DNA from: Rutidosis leptorrhynchoides
Taxonomy: Eukaryota; Streptophyta; Magnoliopsida; Asterales; Asteraceae
DNA: 64,000 nt
Assembly: GCF_046630445.1 (NCBI RefSeq)
Contig: NC_092333.1
Location: 188,025,001 to 188,089,000, forward strand
Reading direction: 5' to 3'
Under the pieces are notes generated by a model that ran no database searches, was not told the origin of the DNA, and saw nothing but the letters and a program-made list of their open reading frames with translations. The position numbers and the translations under genes were made by a program. This document shows positions 1 through 11,425 of this stretch, piece after piece. Numbering within the stretch: the first letter of the stretch is position 1; each line of letters begins with the position of its first letter.

Positions 1-757
1 GGGTAACCATCTTCCCCTTCCCTTTGCCTTGATGGGCGGGTCCTTTCCTCTTAGCCACCTTTGGCTTAGAGGCGTTACCTTTGGATCCACCTTGATCGAT
101 TGCTAACACGGGTAAAGCCCTTTTGCCCATGCTAGTTTCGGCCGTTCTAAGCATACCGTGAAGCTCACCTATGCTCTTATCCATCCCATTCATATTGTAA
201 TTAATTACAAATTGATCAAACCTTTTTGATAGGGAGTTAAGGATAAGATCGGTGGCTAACTCATTAGATATGTTTAGGTTAAGACGGTTAGCACGATCGA
301 TAAGGCTTTTCATCTTAAGTATATAAGATGAAACCGATTGGGTATCGTCCATACGACAAGCATGTAGCGCCCGAACCGTTTCGAAGCGCTCGACACGCGC
401 TTGTTGAAGGAACATCTCCTTCAATTGCGTTATCATGTCGTATGCACTATGATGCTCGAAATCCTTTTGGAGTTCGGGAATCATAGTCCCAAGCATTAAG
501 CATGAGACTTGAAGGGAGTCATGGCAATACTTATCGTAAGAGGCCATTGCCTCCACATCATTCTCATCCGGTTGATCGGGAATGGGGTCCTCAAGCACAT
601 ACATTTTATCCTCTTGTTTGAGGACAATCCGAAGATTGCGGAACCAATCCATAAAGTTTGTATGGTTGAGTTTGTCTTTCTCTAAGAGAGACCTTAATGA
701 TAGGTGGTTCAGGTTAAGTGGTGCGTTTGGAATGTTGTTGTTGTTATTGGCGGCCAT
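1..757 (-). CDS. Copia gag (UBN2-type), partial
   Basis: Gag forms the cytoplasmic virus-like particle of Copia elements. The frame starts with ATG at 757 (MAANNNNIPNAPLNLNHL) and stays open for about 252 codons to the window edge. The N-terminal part carries the motif NFMDWFRNLRIVL, followed by the LKEMFLQQARVERFETV and SYILKMKSL segments typical of UBN2/retrotransposon gag proteins of plant Copia elements. A basic Lys/Gly-rich stretch follows (near 1-60), where the zinc knuckle region would begin. Family identification is from motif memory; the truncation is only the window edge. Confidence 0.82.
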   Translation of the reverse strand, partial: MAANNNNNIPNAPLNLNHLSLRSLLEKDKLNHTNFMDWFRNLRIVLKQEDKMYVLEDPIPDQPDENDVEAMASYDKYCHDSLQVSCLMLGTMIPELQKDFEHHSAYDMITQLKEMFLQQARVERFETVRALHACRMDDTQSVSSYILKMKSLIDRANRLNLNISNELATDLILNSLSKRFDQFVINYNMNGMDKSIGELHGMLRTAETSMGKRALPVLAIDQGGSKGNASKPKVAKRKGPAHQGKGKGKMVT

Positions 758-868
758 CTACAAAATTAACAAAGTTCGTTTAAGTATTGATTTTAATTTA
801 ACATTCAATACCCTTTTAAATTTTAATTGACTTATTAAATATTAGAATCCAACGGTAAATCAAATTTC

Positions 869-1175
869 GGTTAGGTGACCTTTATCCCGTTATTTGGTTT
901 AGCTAGGTAGTCATTATATGACAATTGCAATCCTTTTGCAACTTCTAAGTTATGGGATCATGCAATCCTTTTGCATGGCATATTTATCCCATCAACACCT
1001 ATTTGTTCATCATGCTTCGGTGACCCTAAGTTCATGATTCCCAAATCAACTCGTCCTACTTGTGTAAATATGTAGACTTAACATACAAGTGGTTAGGTGA
1101 CCTTTATCCCACATGTATGCGAAGTGTACCTTATTCATATTAGTTCGCTCATGACGGTTAGGTGACCTTTATCCC
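869..1175. repeat. Three direct copies of a 20-bp motif in the Copia leader
   Basis: The 20-mer GGTTAGGTGACCTTTATCCC occurs at 869-888, 1091-1110 and 1156-1175 without change. A second short motif, TGCAATCCTTTTGCA, occurs twice nearby (about 926 and 963). The rest of 758-2066 is AT-rich leader with no ORF worth calling. Confidence 0.85.
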
Positions 1176-2066
1176 ACCAAGAGTTTCCTAATACGTCTAA
1201 GTGTTTCCACAAAAGGATGGCGTTTAACTTGTTTGCCTTGTTAATAAGGGATTTTAAGTTTTCATTAATTTTAGTTTGAGAAAACTTTTGCACCATACAC
1301 CAACATGCATTTAGTGTATGGTTTATTTGAAATCCATTTTCATGTTGTGTAATAAAGCCAATTTTATTACTTTGATATAAACCATTTTATATGTATGATC
1401 CTTATCATGTTCTTAATAACCGATTATTAATGTCCTTTTAGCCGTTTTTAATTTAACCATTTAAATTGACGTTTTGCATGTCGTTAATAATGTCAAATTT
1501 AACCAATTTAAATTGCCATTTTAGTTTGTTGTTAACTTGTGCGATTAACTTGTAGCATACAAACATACAATCCACATAATCATACAAAACAACCACGTAT
1601 GCAAAATCATATGTTCACAATCAAGCCATTTTTGGTAGACATTTGTTTAGCCGAAAACAAATGCCACCGGTTAAGGGTAATAACACAAAGTAGGAGATTT
1701 TAAAATCTCCCACTTAATCTTGCATCCAAATGCTTCTTCTTGTGTTCTTCAAGTCTTCATCATCTTCATCATTTTACAAAATATATCCTAATACATTTTG
1801 TCTAGAAAATGAAATACAACCTAATCTATTTTACATGCCAAATATAAAATAAATTACATAACCAAGATAATATTATTACAAACCAATTGAATAAATATTA
1901 TTACAAACCAAATGAATGAATAATAAATCAACCAAACAAACATTCATTCAAACACAAGGTCTTGGCTATGATTGTGAACAACAACTTATGAACAAAATAT
2001 AGACCAAATAAAAGAGCCCAAAACCCATTTTTGGGACTCAAGCGTTACGTCCCTAATAAGTTGAAT

Positions 2067-2078
2067 GCTCTGATACCA
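2067..2078 (-). other. Primer binding site of the Copia element (initiator tRNA-Met type)
   Basis: On the minus strand these bases read TGGTATCAGAGC, the complement of the 3' end of plant initiator tRNA-Met. The site lies one base inside the LTR end and fixes that LTR boundary. Confidence 0.88.
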
Positions 2079-2079
2079 T

Positions 2080-3003
2080 TGTAGGGATTTAACAAGTTTC
2101 ATAATACTTAAAACCTTTTAAGAATCAAATATAAGCGGAAGCATGAAATCATTACCAATTGAACTTGTTAATCTTTAACCAATTAAAGTTAAATCCCAAT
2201 TAGGATCAAGTTGTGAAACATACTTACAAACTACAAGTAAGAAAAGTGTATATACCTTCTCCTAGCTTGTTGGTAGATGATGATGAAGATGATGATGAAT
2301 GGAGCTCCAAAACTATGAAACCTCAAGTAGTTATACCCCAAACTTGTGCACCAACACCCTAGCTTTGGTTAGGATTTAATTACACTTGAATGTTGCTTGC
2401 AAAAACCAAACTTTGAACCCCTTTTAGCTACCAAAAGGCCACGGCACCAGCAGCTGAGTTTTAGAGGATTATGCAGTTTTTTTTGTAAGTTTAAATGTGT
2501 ATTGCAAGCTCACTTTGAGTCAAGGTCCTTTGTAAACTAATAGGCATGTCCCTTGGCACTTGTGTTGTCTTAAAATCAACAAAACAAGCATGGGTGTGGT
2601 ATCTTGGAGACCAAAATTCTGCACACCACATGTGTATTTTATAACAAGTTTTATTTTATAAAACTTATATTTATTTTATAAAACTTGTATAAAATAAGCA
2701 TGTATTTGTTATTTGTAATTATTTCATAAACCATTTTATGAAATACAACATAATTATTTAAACCTATAAATAATTAAATCCACAACACATATAAATTATC
2801 CAAATAATTTTTCTCAAGTGATCATAATTTAGAAAACCGATTTTTCTAAAGTTCAAGTGTCGTGTATTCATTTAACAATCCAACCGTTAAAATGAATACA
2901 TATAAGGTGTCGGTAAGTTTGTTATTGGGTATGACCCGACTTGGATCATAACATGTTAGCCACATTAATTTAATATGTCTCTCGGGCATACGAAATACTT
3001 TCA
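2080..3003 (-). repeat. 5' LTR of the Copia element
   Basis: On the plus strand the segment begins TGTAGGGATTT next to the primer site and ends ...AATACTTTCA, so on the element strand it runs TGAAAG...CCCTACA with the usual TG/CA ends. The right end is set where homology to the Tekay LTR starts (TCCACGACCCAGTG). The partner LTR is outside the window, so the length of 924 bp is an inference from one copy. Confidence 0.65.
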
Positions 3004-5189
3004 TCCACGACCCAGTGTATATGTATCTCAGTATTGATCACAACTCAAACTATATATATTTTGGAATCAACCTCAACCCTGTATAGCTAACTCGAACATT
3101 CACATATAGAGTGTCTATGGTTGTTCCGAAATATATATAGATGTGTCGACATGATAGGTCGAAACATTGTATACGTGTCTATGGTATCTCAAGATTACAT
3201 AATATACAATACAAGTTGATTAAGTTATGGTTGGAATAGATTTGTTACCAATTTTCACGTAGCTAAAATGAGAAAAATTATCCAATCTTGTTTTACCCAT
3301 AACTTCTTCATTTTAAATCCGTTTTGAGTGAATCAAATTGCTATGGTTTCATATTGAACTCTATTTTATGAATCTAAACAGAAAAGTATAGGTTTATAGT
3401 CGGAAAAATAAGTTACAAGTCGTTTTTGTAAAGGTAGTCATTTCAGTCGAAAGAACGACGTCTAGATGACCATTTTAGAAAACATACTTCCACTTTGAGT
3501 TTAACCATAATTTTTGGATATAGTTTCATGTTCATAATAAAAATCATTTTCTCAGAATAACAACTTTTAAATCAAAGTTTATCATAGTTTTTAATTAACT
3601 AACCCAAAACAGCCCGCGGTGTTACTACGACGGCGTAAATCCGGTTTTACGGTGTTTTTCGTGTTTCCAGGTTTTAAATCATTAAGTTAGAATATCATAT
3701 AGATATAGAACATGTGTGTAGTTAATTTTAAAAGTCAAGTTAGAAGGATTAACTTTTGTTTGCGAACAAGTTTAGAATTAACTAAACTATGTTCTAGTGA
3801 TTACGAGTTTAAACCTTCGAATAAGATAGTTTTATATATATGAATCGAATGATGTTATGAACATCATTACTACCTCAAGTTTAGTAGGTAAACCTACTGG
3901 AAGTGACAAGAAATGATCTAGCTTCAAAGGATCTTGGATGGCTTGAAAGTTCTTGAAGTAGGATCATGACACAAAAACAAGTTCAAGTAAGATTTTTACT
4001 CGAATTAAGATAGTTTATAGTTATAGAAATTGAATCAAAGTTTGAATATGAATATTACCTTGAATAAGAAAGATAACCTACTGTATATAACAAAGGTTTC
4101 TTGATCTTAGATGATTACTTGGAATGGATTAGAAAGCTTGGAAGTAAATTAGTAAACTTGAAGGGATTTTTGAAGTGTTCTTGAAGTGTTCTTCCTATGA
4201 TGATTATAGCTTGATTCTTGAAGTGATTTTTGATGAAGATGATGATTAACTACTGGAAAAATACGTTCATAATAGTGTGTATGTGTTGAGAGAGAATTAG
4301 AAAGAGAATTGGAAGTGAAATGGAGTGAATGATGAGTGGTAATTGGTGAGTGGTGAGTGGGGTTAAAAGGAGTTCTAGTTAGTTGACTAGCTCATAGTAG
4401 AAGTTAAAATTGATTAGTCATACATGACATAATCAAGAGTGGAATCCCATGCTAGTTCCTATTGGTATATACTCATAGTAAGTACGTTTTGAAGCTGTGT
4501 ATAATACGGGTAAGAATACGACTAGAATTCTTGATGAAAGAAAAGAATGGAAAAGTAACTGTAACCATTTTCTTTAAGTATGAGTGTTTTGATATATGTC
4601 TTGAAGTCTTCCAAAAGTATTTTAATAAATCTAAATACACTACATGTATATACATTTTAACTGAGTCGTTAAGTCATCGTTAGTCGTTACATGTAAGTGT
4701 TGTTTTGAAACCTTTAAGTTAACGATCTCAATTAATGTTGTTAACCCATTGTTTATTATATCTAATGAGATGTTAAATTATTATATTATCATGATATTAT
4801 GATATATTAATATATCTTAATATGATATATATACATTTAAATGTCGTTACAACGATAATCGTTACATATATGTCTCGTTTCGAAATCCTTAAGTTAGTAG
4901 TCTTGTTTATATGTATATAACTCATTGTTAATATACTTATGGAGATACTTACTTATCATAATCTCATGTTAACCATATGTATATCCATATATATATCGTC
5001 ATGTCATTTTTACAAGTTTTAACGTTCGTGAATCGCCGGTCAACTTGGGTGGTCAATTGTCTATATGAAACATATTTTAATTAATCAAGTCTTAACAAGT
5101 TTGATTGCTTAACATGTTGGAAACATTTAATCATGTAAATATCAATCTCAATTAATATATATAAACATGGAAAAGTTTGGGTCACTACA
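3004..5189 (-). repeat. Tekay-type Gypsy LTR fragment (third copy in window)
   Basis: This stretch aligns along its whole length with 39040-41223 and 61387-63579, the two LTRs of the Tekay element described below, and ends with the same GGGTCACTACA. It lacks the first part of the LTR, which should lie left of the Copia insertion outside the window. By eye it is clearly more diverged from the other two copies than they are from each other. Short ORFs such as 4462-4683 are chance frames. Confidence 0.85.
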
Positions 5190-5669
5190 ATTACATGCTC
5201 TCATTTCATATTCATGCTATTAAAGTTCCTTAAATCTTTGAATTCGAGTTTATAATGATTAGTGAAGATTGCTTATTATATGGGTGATGTTTAATTTTGG
5301 AGAATACACTAAGAAGCAAGTGTGGGGTTGTGTTGATGTGAGAAGGTTGTGTTCATGTTTGTTTGATTTATTAGCTATCTTGGATGATGAATGTCTAGTA
5401 TCACCATGATGCTAAATTTTGTTGGTTGCGGATGAAATTAAATGAAGTGTTATTTTAATAAGTTTTGTTAGTAGTGGTTTTGTAGTTTCAAGTGAAAAGT
5501 TTGTGATTATGAGTTTAATGAGTTAAATTGAATTGAAAAGATTTGAATTATGTGTTGAATATAAGTAATGGTCATGAAGTAATTAAGTTAGACACTTGTA
5601 TGGTTAAGGGTTGCATTGGACTAACATTGCCATGTCACGTTTGTTTTTGTGTTGGTGTTGTTTCTTGTG
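5190..5669. other. Non-coding stretch, probably leader of the Athila-type fragment
   Basis: AT-rich sequence after the Tekay LTR end. It contains a segment like GAAGCAAGTGTGGGG (about 5312), a style seen in Athila/Tat internal regions. No coding region, tRNA or clear terminal repeat was found. Confidence 0.35.
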
Positions 5670-6570
5670 TACAGGGACAAAGAGGATGTGTTTCTAAAAA
5701 GGGAGGTCCAAGCGAACAACCCGATCTAAATGATCCAACTTTATGGCTTAATTACCTTAGAAATCACGCGGTTTATGGTAAATATTTTGATAAGATTGAT
5801 AATTATGTTGTTGGTCCGACATGGTATTTGGAATGGGCTCCGTTTAGTGAAGCGGGGGAAAGAATTAGGGTTTGAAATTTGTTGAGGTTACATTACCGAA
5901 TTCGGGAGCCAAATCAAACAATTGTTATAAAAGCGTTGGAAGAGATTTTTAGCCTCCGTGAGACACTTTATCCAGATTTGTGCAATGAGTTTTTAGGAAC
6001 ATTTAAATTTCATTACTCATCTACCCCGACAACATCGAATTTCTTTATGTTTAGGTTGGGTGGAGTATACTGAAGGATGAGTGCTATGGATGTTTCACGA
6101 GCATTGGGCATTTATTCTGAGTTTAACAATGATCAGTTAGAAGTGTATTTAACTAATGCTGACTATGAGAATACCTTTAATCATGCGACCACTTGGACTC
6201 AGTTTAGTAATGAACCTTTTCGTGCTGGTAGGGTTACTTATACGGATATGTTTGAAAAAGATCATCGCCTTTTTTAGAGATTGATTTGGTGTACGTTTAA
6301 TGCTAGGGTTAACAGTAATGAAAAAATTAACAAAAATGACGTGTGGTTACTTGATCATCTTGCGAATAACCGCTTTACTGATATTCCTAGTTTCTTGGGT
6401 ACTTACTTGGGGAAGGTTGCTGAAGATGTGAGGGGTGGAAAAATGATGTTAGGTGGTCATTTTATTACTAGATTTGCTAAGTTCTTTAAGGTTAATTTGT
6501 CTCGATTGATTGAAAATCCATTTCAAATGAAACCGTTAGATGTCACTTTTTGGACTAAGGCAAACTTTTT
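5670..6570 (+). pseudogene. Athila-type ORF1-like fragment of a Gypsy element (fossil)
   Basis: Consecutive plus-strand frames spell one protein family. Recognisable segments are DPTLWLNYLRNHAVYGKYFD, LYPDLCNEFLGTFKF and a block with MFRLGG followed by the start of ALGIYSEF, which match the style of the ATHILA ORF-1 family (Pfam PF03078) of plant Ty3/Gypsy elements. The function of that family is not established. The copy is broken, with several breaks, and ends near 6575 where minus-strand Tat sequence begins. Family call is from motif resemblance only. Confidence 0.5.
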
Positions 6571-6575
6571 GAATT

Positions 6576-8601
6576 TCACCAATAGTGTCATCCAATTTGG
6601 GCTTTCCTCCTCAAAGGGCGCAACAGTTACTTTCTCATCAATAGACTTTTCTGTTAATACTTCCACCCATACGTTTTTGCGCAGATGATCGAAGGCCAAA
6701 GCAGCCAATTTTCTTAGCACGTCCGCTTTCTTATTCTGCCCCCTGGGTACCTGCGTTAATCTAAAAATATCAAATTCATTTGCTAATTCATGCACCAGTT
6801 CCATGTACCGCTACATAGAGGTTTCTTGTGCCCCAAACGATACATTGACCTGGTTAGCGACCAACTGTGAGTCAACGTATGCGTCCAAGTGCTTTATTCT
6901 GAGCTGTTACGCTATGCGCATCCTAAACAGTAATACTTCATATTCAGACTCATTGTTGGTCGCAACAAACATAAACCGGAGTGCAAAAGTATGCTCCTCT
7001 CCATCGGGACTTGTGAGAAACAACCTAGTGCCAGCGCCCTCAGGCCCGCAAGCTCCATATGTATATAGTTCTCAGACCTGATTCTTGTCACAGCTAATTA
7101 TACTACTTTCTACAAGCGCCTCTACTTCTCCCATGTTTTGGAAAAGTAATATGCGAGTATCTGACCTTTTACCGCCGTGCGCGGGGAGTAATTGATTTCA
7201 TGCTCTCCTAATTCGATGGCCTATTTGGTTAATCTACCCGAAACCTCAGGCTTGTACAATACCTGTCATCACATGTTATCAGCATATCACAATTAATTCA
7301 AGCGCGTATTTGGCGTCTTATAAGATCGTGTAAAAAAGAGATTGGGATGCGCGTGCCGCGACTTATACCTGTCTAATCGGTTGATCAGTTAACACCACTA
7401 TTGGATGCACCTGGAAGTACCTACGCAGCTGACGAGCTATATGTACTAGTGCATATACGAGCTTTTCAATAGGTGGGTGGTTAACTTTACTGCCGCTAAG
7501 TGCTTTGCTGACAAAATACACAGGCATTTGTACCTGCACAAAAATAGTGGGAAATATACAGTAAGCATTACATTCAGTACCTATTTCAAGTATCAATATG
7601 AGACATACCTGCCCCCTATCTGCGACAATAACGGAACTTATTGCTTCCTTCGAAGTCGCAAGATACAGCATCAACGTCTCTCCCGCAATTGGCGCAGTCA
7701 AAGTAGGCAACTCCTTTAGGAGCGCCTTCATCTCAACAAAAGATTTTTCAGTCTCTTCAGTCCATCTGAACTCTGACTTTTTCAATGAATTATTTAGAGT
7801 CTGGAAAAAAGGTAATGACCGCTCCGCGGCTTTTAACAGGAATCTAGTTAGCGCGGCTAACTTTTCTATCAAACTTTGCACTTCTTTCCTTGATTTTGGG
7901 GAGTTCATACGTTTTACGGCCTCAATTTTCTTGGGATTAGCTTTGATTCCTCTTGGCGTCACTATGTACCCCAAGAATTTGGCATCTTCTTCCCCAAAAC
8001 TGCACTTTGTAGGATTAAGCTTCATGTTGATTTTTCGCATAGAGTTGAACGTTTCCAAGATATCGGCCAATAGTTGTACCTTTGTATTGCTTTTGATGAC
8101 TAAATCACCTATGTAAGCCTCAAGATTTCTACAGATTTAATCCTTGAAGACCAAATCCACTACCCTCTAGTACGTTGCCCCCGCATTCTACAACCCGAAG
8201 GGCATTTTCGTGTAACAGTAAATACCCTGATCAGTGTGAAATGAGGTTTTGTCTTCATCCGCTTCTGCCAACTGAATCTGGTGATACCCCTTATACGCAT
8301 CCAAAAAGCATTTGAACCTAAAACCGGAAAGAGATTCAACTTTCCAGTCAATTTCAGGCAAAGGATAATTGTCCTTAGGGCACACCTTATTAATATCCTT
8401 AAAATCGATGCACATGCACCATGAGCCATCTCCCTTTTTAACCAAAACAGGATTCGCGACCCAAGTCTGATACCGCACTTCTCTAAGGATGTTCGCATGA
8501 ACCAGCTTGTCTACTTCCAACCTTAACCATTCGCTTCTTTCGGGCGCCATCGGACGCTTCTTTCGGGCGCCATCGGACGCACACCACTCGAAGATGTCCA
8601 T
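6576..8601 (-). pseudogene. Tat-type reverse transcriptase and RNase H (fossil)
   Basis: The RT part includes RYQTWVANPVLVKK, the block with DFKDINKVCPKDNYPLPEID and FLDAYKGYHQIQLAEAD, followed by FLGYIVTPRGIKANPKKIEA and the thumb/connection. The RNase H part ends with a segment like VPRGQNKKADVLRKLAALAF near 6700. These domains copy the element RNA into DNA inside the particle. The order RT then RNase H fits Ty3/Gypsy. The region is broken in several places. Confidence 0.8.
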
Positions 8602-8934
8602 GTTAGCTACCAGTATGTCACGCAGCTGAACTTTGATCTCTTCTGAAAGTTTGCCCCCGACTTGAATTCGTTTGTCAGGGTATTTCGGATTGACGAGGAT
8701 GGAACTGCTTTGTATCTATTCCTCAACTATATGCAATGGCTTAGGCGGTGTTACCGAAGCGCATAGTGCTCTTCTAGACTCCGTCTGGACTGTAGCAATA
8801 CCTTGCTTAGTAGGAAACTTGATCATGCCATGGATAGCAGAGGGTACTGCACCAAACTTCTGAAGAGTAACTCACCCTAGGAGTGCGTTGTAACAGGAAT
8901 AAGAAGGTACCACACAGAATTCAACAGGGACAGC
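8602..8934. other. Degraded linker between protease and RT of the Tat element
   Basis: Lies where Tat-lineage elements carry the protease-RT linker; some minus-strand remnants are readable but no continuous frame. No other feature was found here. Confidence 0.4.
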
Positions 8935-9288
8935 TCATGTGCGGGTCGAGTCTTTATCATCAACCAGTTCTATTTCAAGCTCGATGTATCCCAAAGGCCA
9001 TGCTGATTCATCGGAGAACCCCGACAAAACAGTTGTGGGTGCCTGCATCTTGGACTTGATTGTCGCCGGTAGCTGCCTGAAGCAGTGTTCATACATTACA
9101 TCGACATTACTGCCTGTGTCGACATTTAGCCGTCGTACATTATATCCACGGTCAGTGATGCAACCCTTAATGATTATGGGCGCATGCGAAGGATTAATTG
9201 TTTGCATTGGGGGGAAGATAATAGCTTCCGCTTCCCACTCCTCCAATTTCTCAGCCTTGCACCTATGACCAGAGTACCAAACATGCAC
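8935..9288 (-). pseudogene. Retropepsin-like protease of the Tat element (fossil)
   Basis: The minus-strand frame contains VRRLNVDTGSNVDVMYEHCF, where DTGS is the aspartic-protease active-site motif of retroelement proteases, preceded by the typical PIIIKGCITDRGYNV-like strand. The enzyme would cleave the Gag-Pol polyprotein. It sits between gag and RT as expected. Confidence 0.75.
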
Positions 9289-9316
9289 CGTGTTTATTGT
9301 TTTGTCAGAGCTTTTG

Positions 9317-10970
9317 TCACCGCCCTTCTTTTTGTTTGGTGCGGCTTTCTCTGGTTGATTGCCCTGATGCAGCTCCTTGCTTTTTTACTGGTTTCAGGTG
9401 ATTAATCTCACCTCTCCTCAGACATTCGATCACTTTTTCAATGAAAGACTTACAACGATCAATCTCGTGTCCATAATCGTCATGAAATTCACAAAATTTT
9501 GACTTATCTCTCCTAGCGTATTCTGACATTTTCGCAGGAGCTGAGAATGTCAGACAGATTGGTTCGGTAGCTAGGATCTCCTTCGGTGTTTTAGTCAATT
9601 TGCTCATGATCGCGAAGTTCTGGCTTGGGAAGTGACCCTTCCCTTGATCAGAATTGCTTGACTTCTGAAACTTGTTGTATTTTGACAGCGCAGAGCCCTG
9701 ACCATTATTATCGCACTTGCGCTCGATCCCCCTGCTTGACTGCGATAAGAATTGTCATCTTTGTTCCCTCTGCTATCGAGGTTTTTCCCACTATTCCTAG
9801 TGGTATCTTCCCTCGCACGCATATGCTCGTGCGCTTCTTTGATTGCCTCGGATAAGGTATCAGGGACCTTCATGCGGAAGCGCTGCCATAGGGAAAAATG
9901 TCGTTCTCTACACAACCCGTGTATAAAACAGGACACTTTTTGACTTTCAGGGAGTCCAGCCATTTTAGCGACCTCTTTGGTGTACCGATCTATAAATTGC
10001 CCAATGGATTCTCTTGCCCCCTGTCTGATATCGTGATATTCAACATGCGTCCTTTTACGGGAGCGCATGTTATGAAGGTTTAACAAAAATTGTGCGCGAA
10101 GATCATTATAAGAGGTAACAAGCGGTAGTGGCAAGTTACTGAACCACTCCCTTGCGACCCCTTGTAACAAAGTTTAAAATTCAAGGCACTTGGTTTCATC
10201 GTTTCAGGCCTGAGCGCACGCTGTTCCTTCATATCTGTGCAAGAAATCGTCTGGATCTGTCGTGCCATCATACCATCCCATAGTCAAAGGAATGATAGGC
10301 GGATATTACGGCACATAATTATCAATATGGGGCGCAAACTTTTCATTAGCTGGCGCAACCTCCATGAAGGGTTTTACCTTTCGCCCCATTATTCCTGCAT
10401 AGAAATTAGCCAACACCTCATCACCTTTATCTGGCATCGTGAATGCCTGCGCATACTTTTATAGCGTAGCTTGGGCCAGTATGGTAAGTAAATCTTCTTG
10501 ACTCTTTTTCTTACTTTCTCCTGTGGAATTGGTAGTGCACCCTGAAGGTGTACTTGTGAAAGCAAAGATGATAACCTGGGAATGGGCGAGGATATACGCT
10601 TTCTTTGTATTTTGTCTAAGGGATTACGATCAGCAGTTAGACAACTAACATCGATGTTCTACCCTGCTAAATACTCATATGCACTCGCAGGTGTCATTAC
10701 TCGCCTGGTATGAACCGTTGACTTTGGCGTAGAGTATATGGGAAAGGACCCCACTGTAGTAATAGGGATCTCTTCCTCATAATCATCTTCATCATCTTCT
10801 TCATCACCCGGTGCCCAATACTTAGTAATAGGGATCTCTTCCTCATAATCATCTTCTGCAACCACCCTATGGCAGTTGCCGCAACAATGGCCACTAAAGG
10901 TGGTTGCATAGGGTTTATGTTCATAGAACATACCTGTTACCGTAAGAATGTTTTCTGGATGCAATCGCAA
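9317..10970 (-). pseudogene. Gag of the Tat element (fossil)
   Basis: The core at 9604-10170 has GVAREWFSNLPLPLVTSYND and FIDRYTKEVAKMAGLPESQK, typical of the Retrotrans_gag family in Tat-lineage Gypsy elements. The segment at 9317-9607 carries the downstream FCEFHDDYGHEIDRC motif, common at the gag/protease border of this lineage. The N-terminal part (10659-10970) holds an acidic internal repeat in which YEEEIPIT occurs twice. Several breaks. Confidence 0.75.
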
Positions 10971-10974
10971 GTTC

Positions 10975-11274
10975 GAGTAATACAGAAAACATTATTGTTG
11001 AATGAAGGAGGTTAGGGTCGTATTTATAATAAAACCCTAACCCTAGAACGTCTCATAATTAAGTTCTAGATCTTTCCGAATAACAACCATAAATAACGGG
11101 TTTATAGTTGGAAAAGGATCATGTTTAATTATGGATAAGATTAAATCCAATTGCTTTCGTGTTCGCTAAGCAATACACGCGTGCGCACCTCCTAATCATA
11201 TGTTTTGGCAATATTTAGGGTGTGTGCACCGCACGTGATACGCACAAGCGCTACGTGCGTAGGTACGCGTATCA
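10975..11274 (-). repeat. Probable LTR (U3-R part) of the Tat element
   Basis: On the minus strand it starts TGATACGCGTACC and carries a TATA-like TTATAAATACGACCC near 11025, followed by CCCTAACC. This matches the style of the second Tat LTR (TGATACCGC... with CTATATATACAAACCC). The inner border with gag is unclear because no second copy is in the window. Confidence 0.5.
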
Positions 11275-11425
11275 TTAAGAACCTTCTTCCGTGCATGGTT
11301 TGATACACTGGATATGCTACCACCGAAAAAGGTTGCTGATAAATAATTAATGTAATTAAATTGTTGGGTTTTATATTGTATTGTTATTCTATAAGTTTTT
11401 GATGTACATGTAATTAATTTGGTCA

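Larger units (their letters stand above)
1..3003 (-). mobile_element. Ty1/Copia retrotransposon, 5' half (gag, leader, 5' LTR)
   Basis: The element reads on the minus strand and runs off the left edge. From right to left are a 5' LTR (2080-3003), a primer binding site (2067-2078), a leader of about 1.3 kb and a gag ORF open to the window edge. Everything downstream of gag lies outside. The sequence right of the LTR continues inside a Tekay LTR (compare 39040 onward), so this Copia inserted into that LTR. The visible part looks whole and the gag frame is open, which suggests a fairly young copy. Its Copia sub-lineage was not resolved. Confidence 0.8.
6576..11274 (-). mobile_element. Tat-lineage Ty3/Gypsy retrotransposon, decayed, lacking its 3' part
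   Basis: Read on the minus strand, the order is LTR (about 10975-11274), gag (10970-9317), protease (9288-8935), reverse transcriptase (8601-7363) and RNase H (to about 6576). Integrase and the 3' LTR are missing; the element stops at a junction with Athila-type sequence. The RT motif with CPKDNYPLPEID is typical of the Tat/Ogre/Retand side of Gypsy. It is a fossil with many breaks and is visibly older than the Tekay nest on the right. Confidence 0.8.

Noticed and set aside
4462-4683. Small ORFs on both strands in the Tekay LTR fragment
   Set aside because: No domain; not kept as the same frame in the other LTR copies.
10659-10970. Acidic ORF with repeated YEEEIPIT as an independent gene
   Set aside because: Its strand and position fit the N-terminal end of the Tat gag; no separate promoter.
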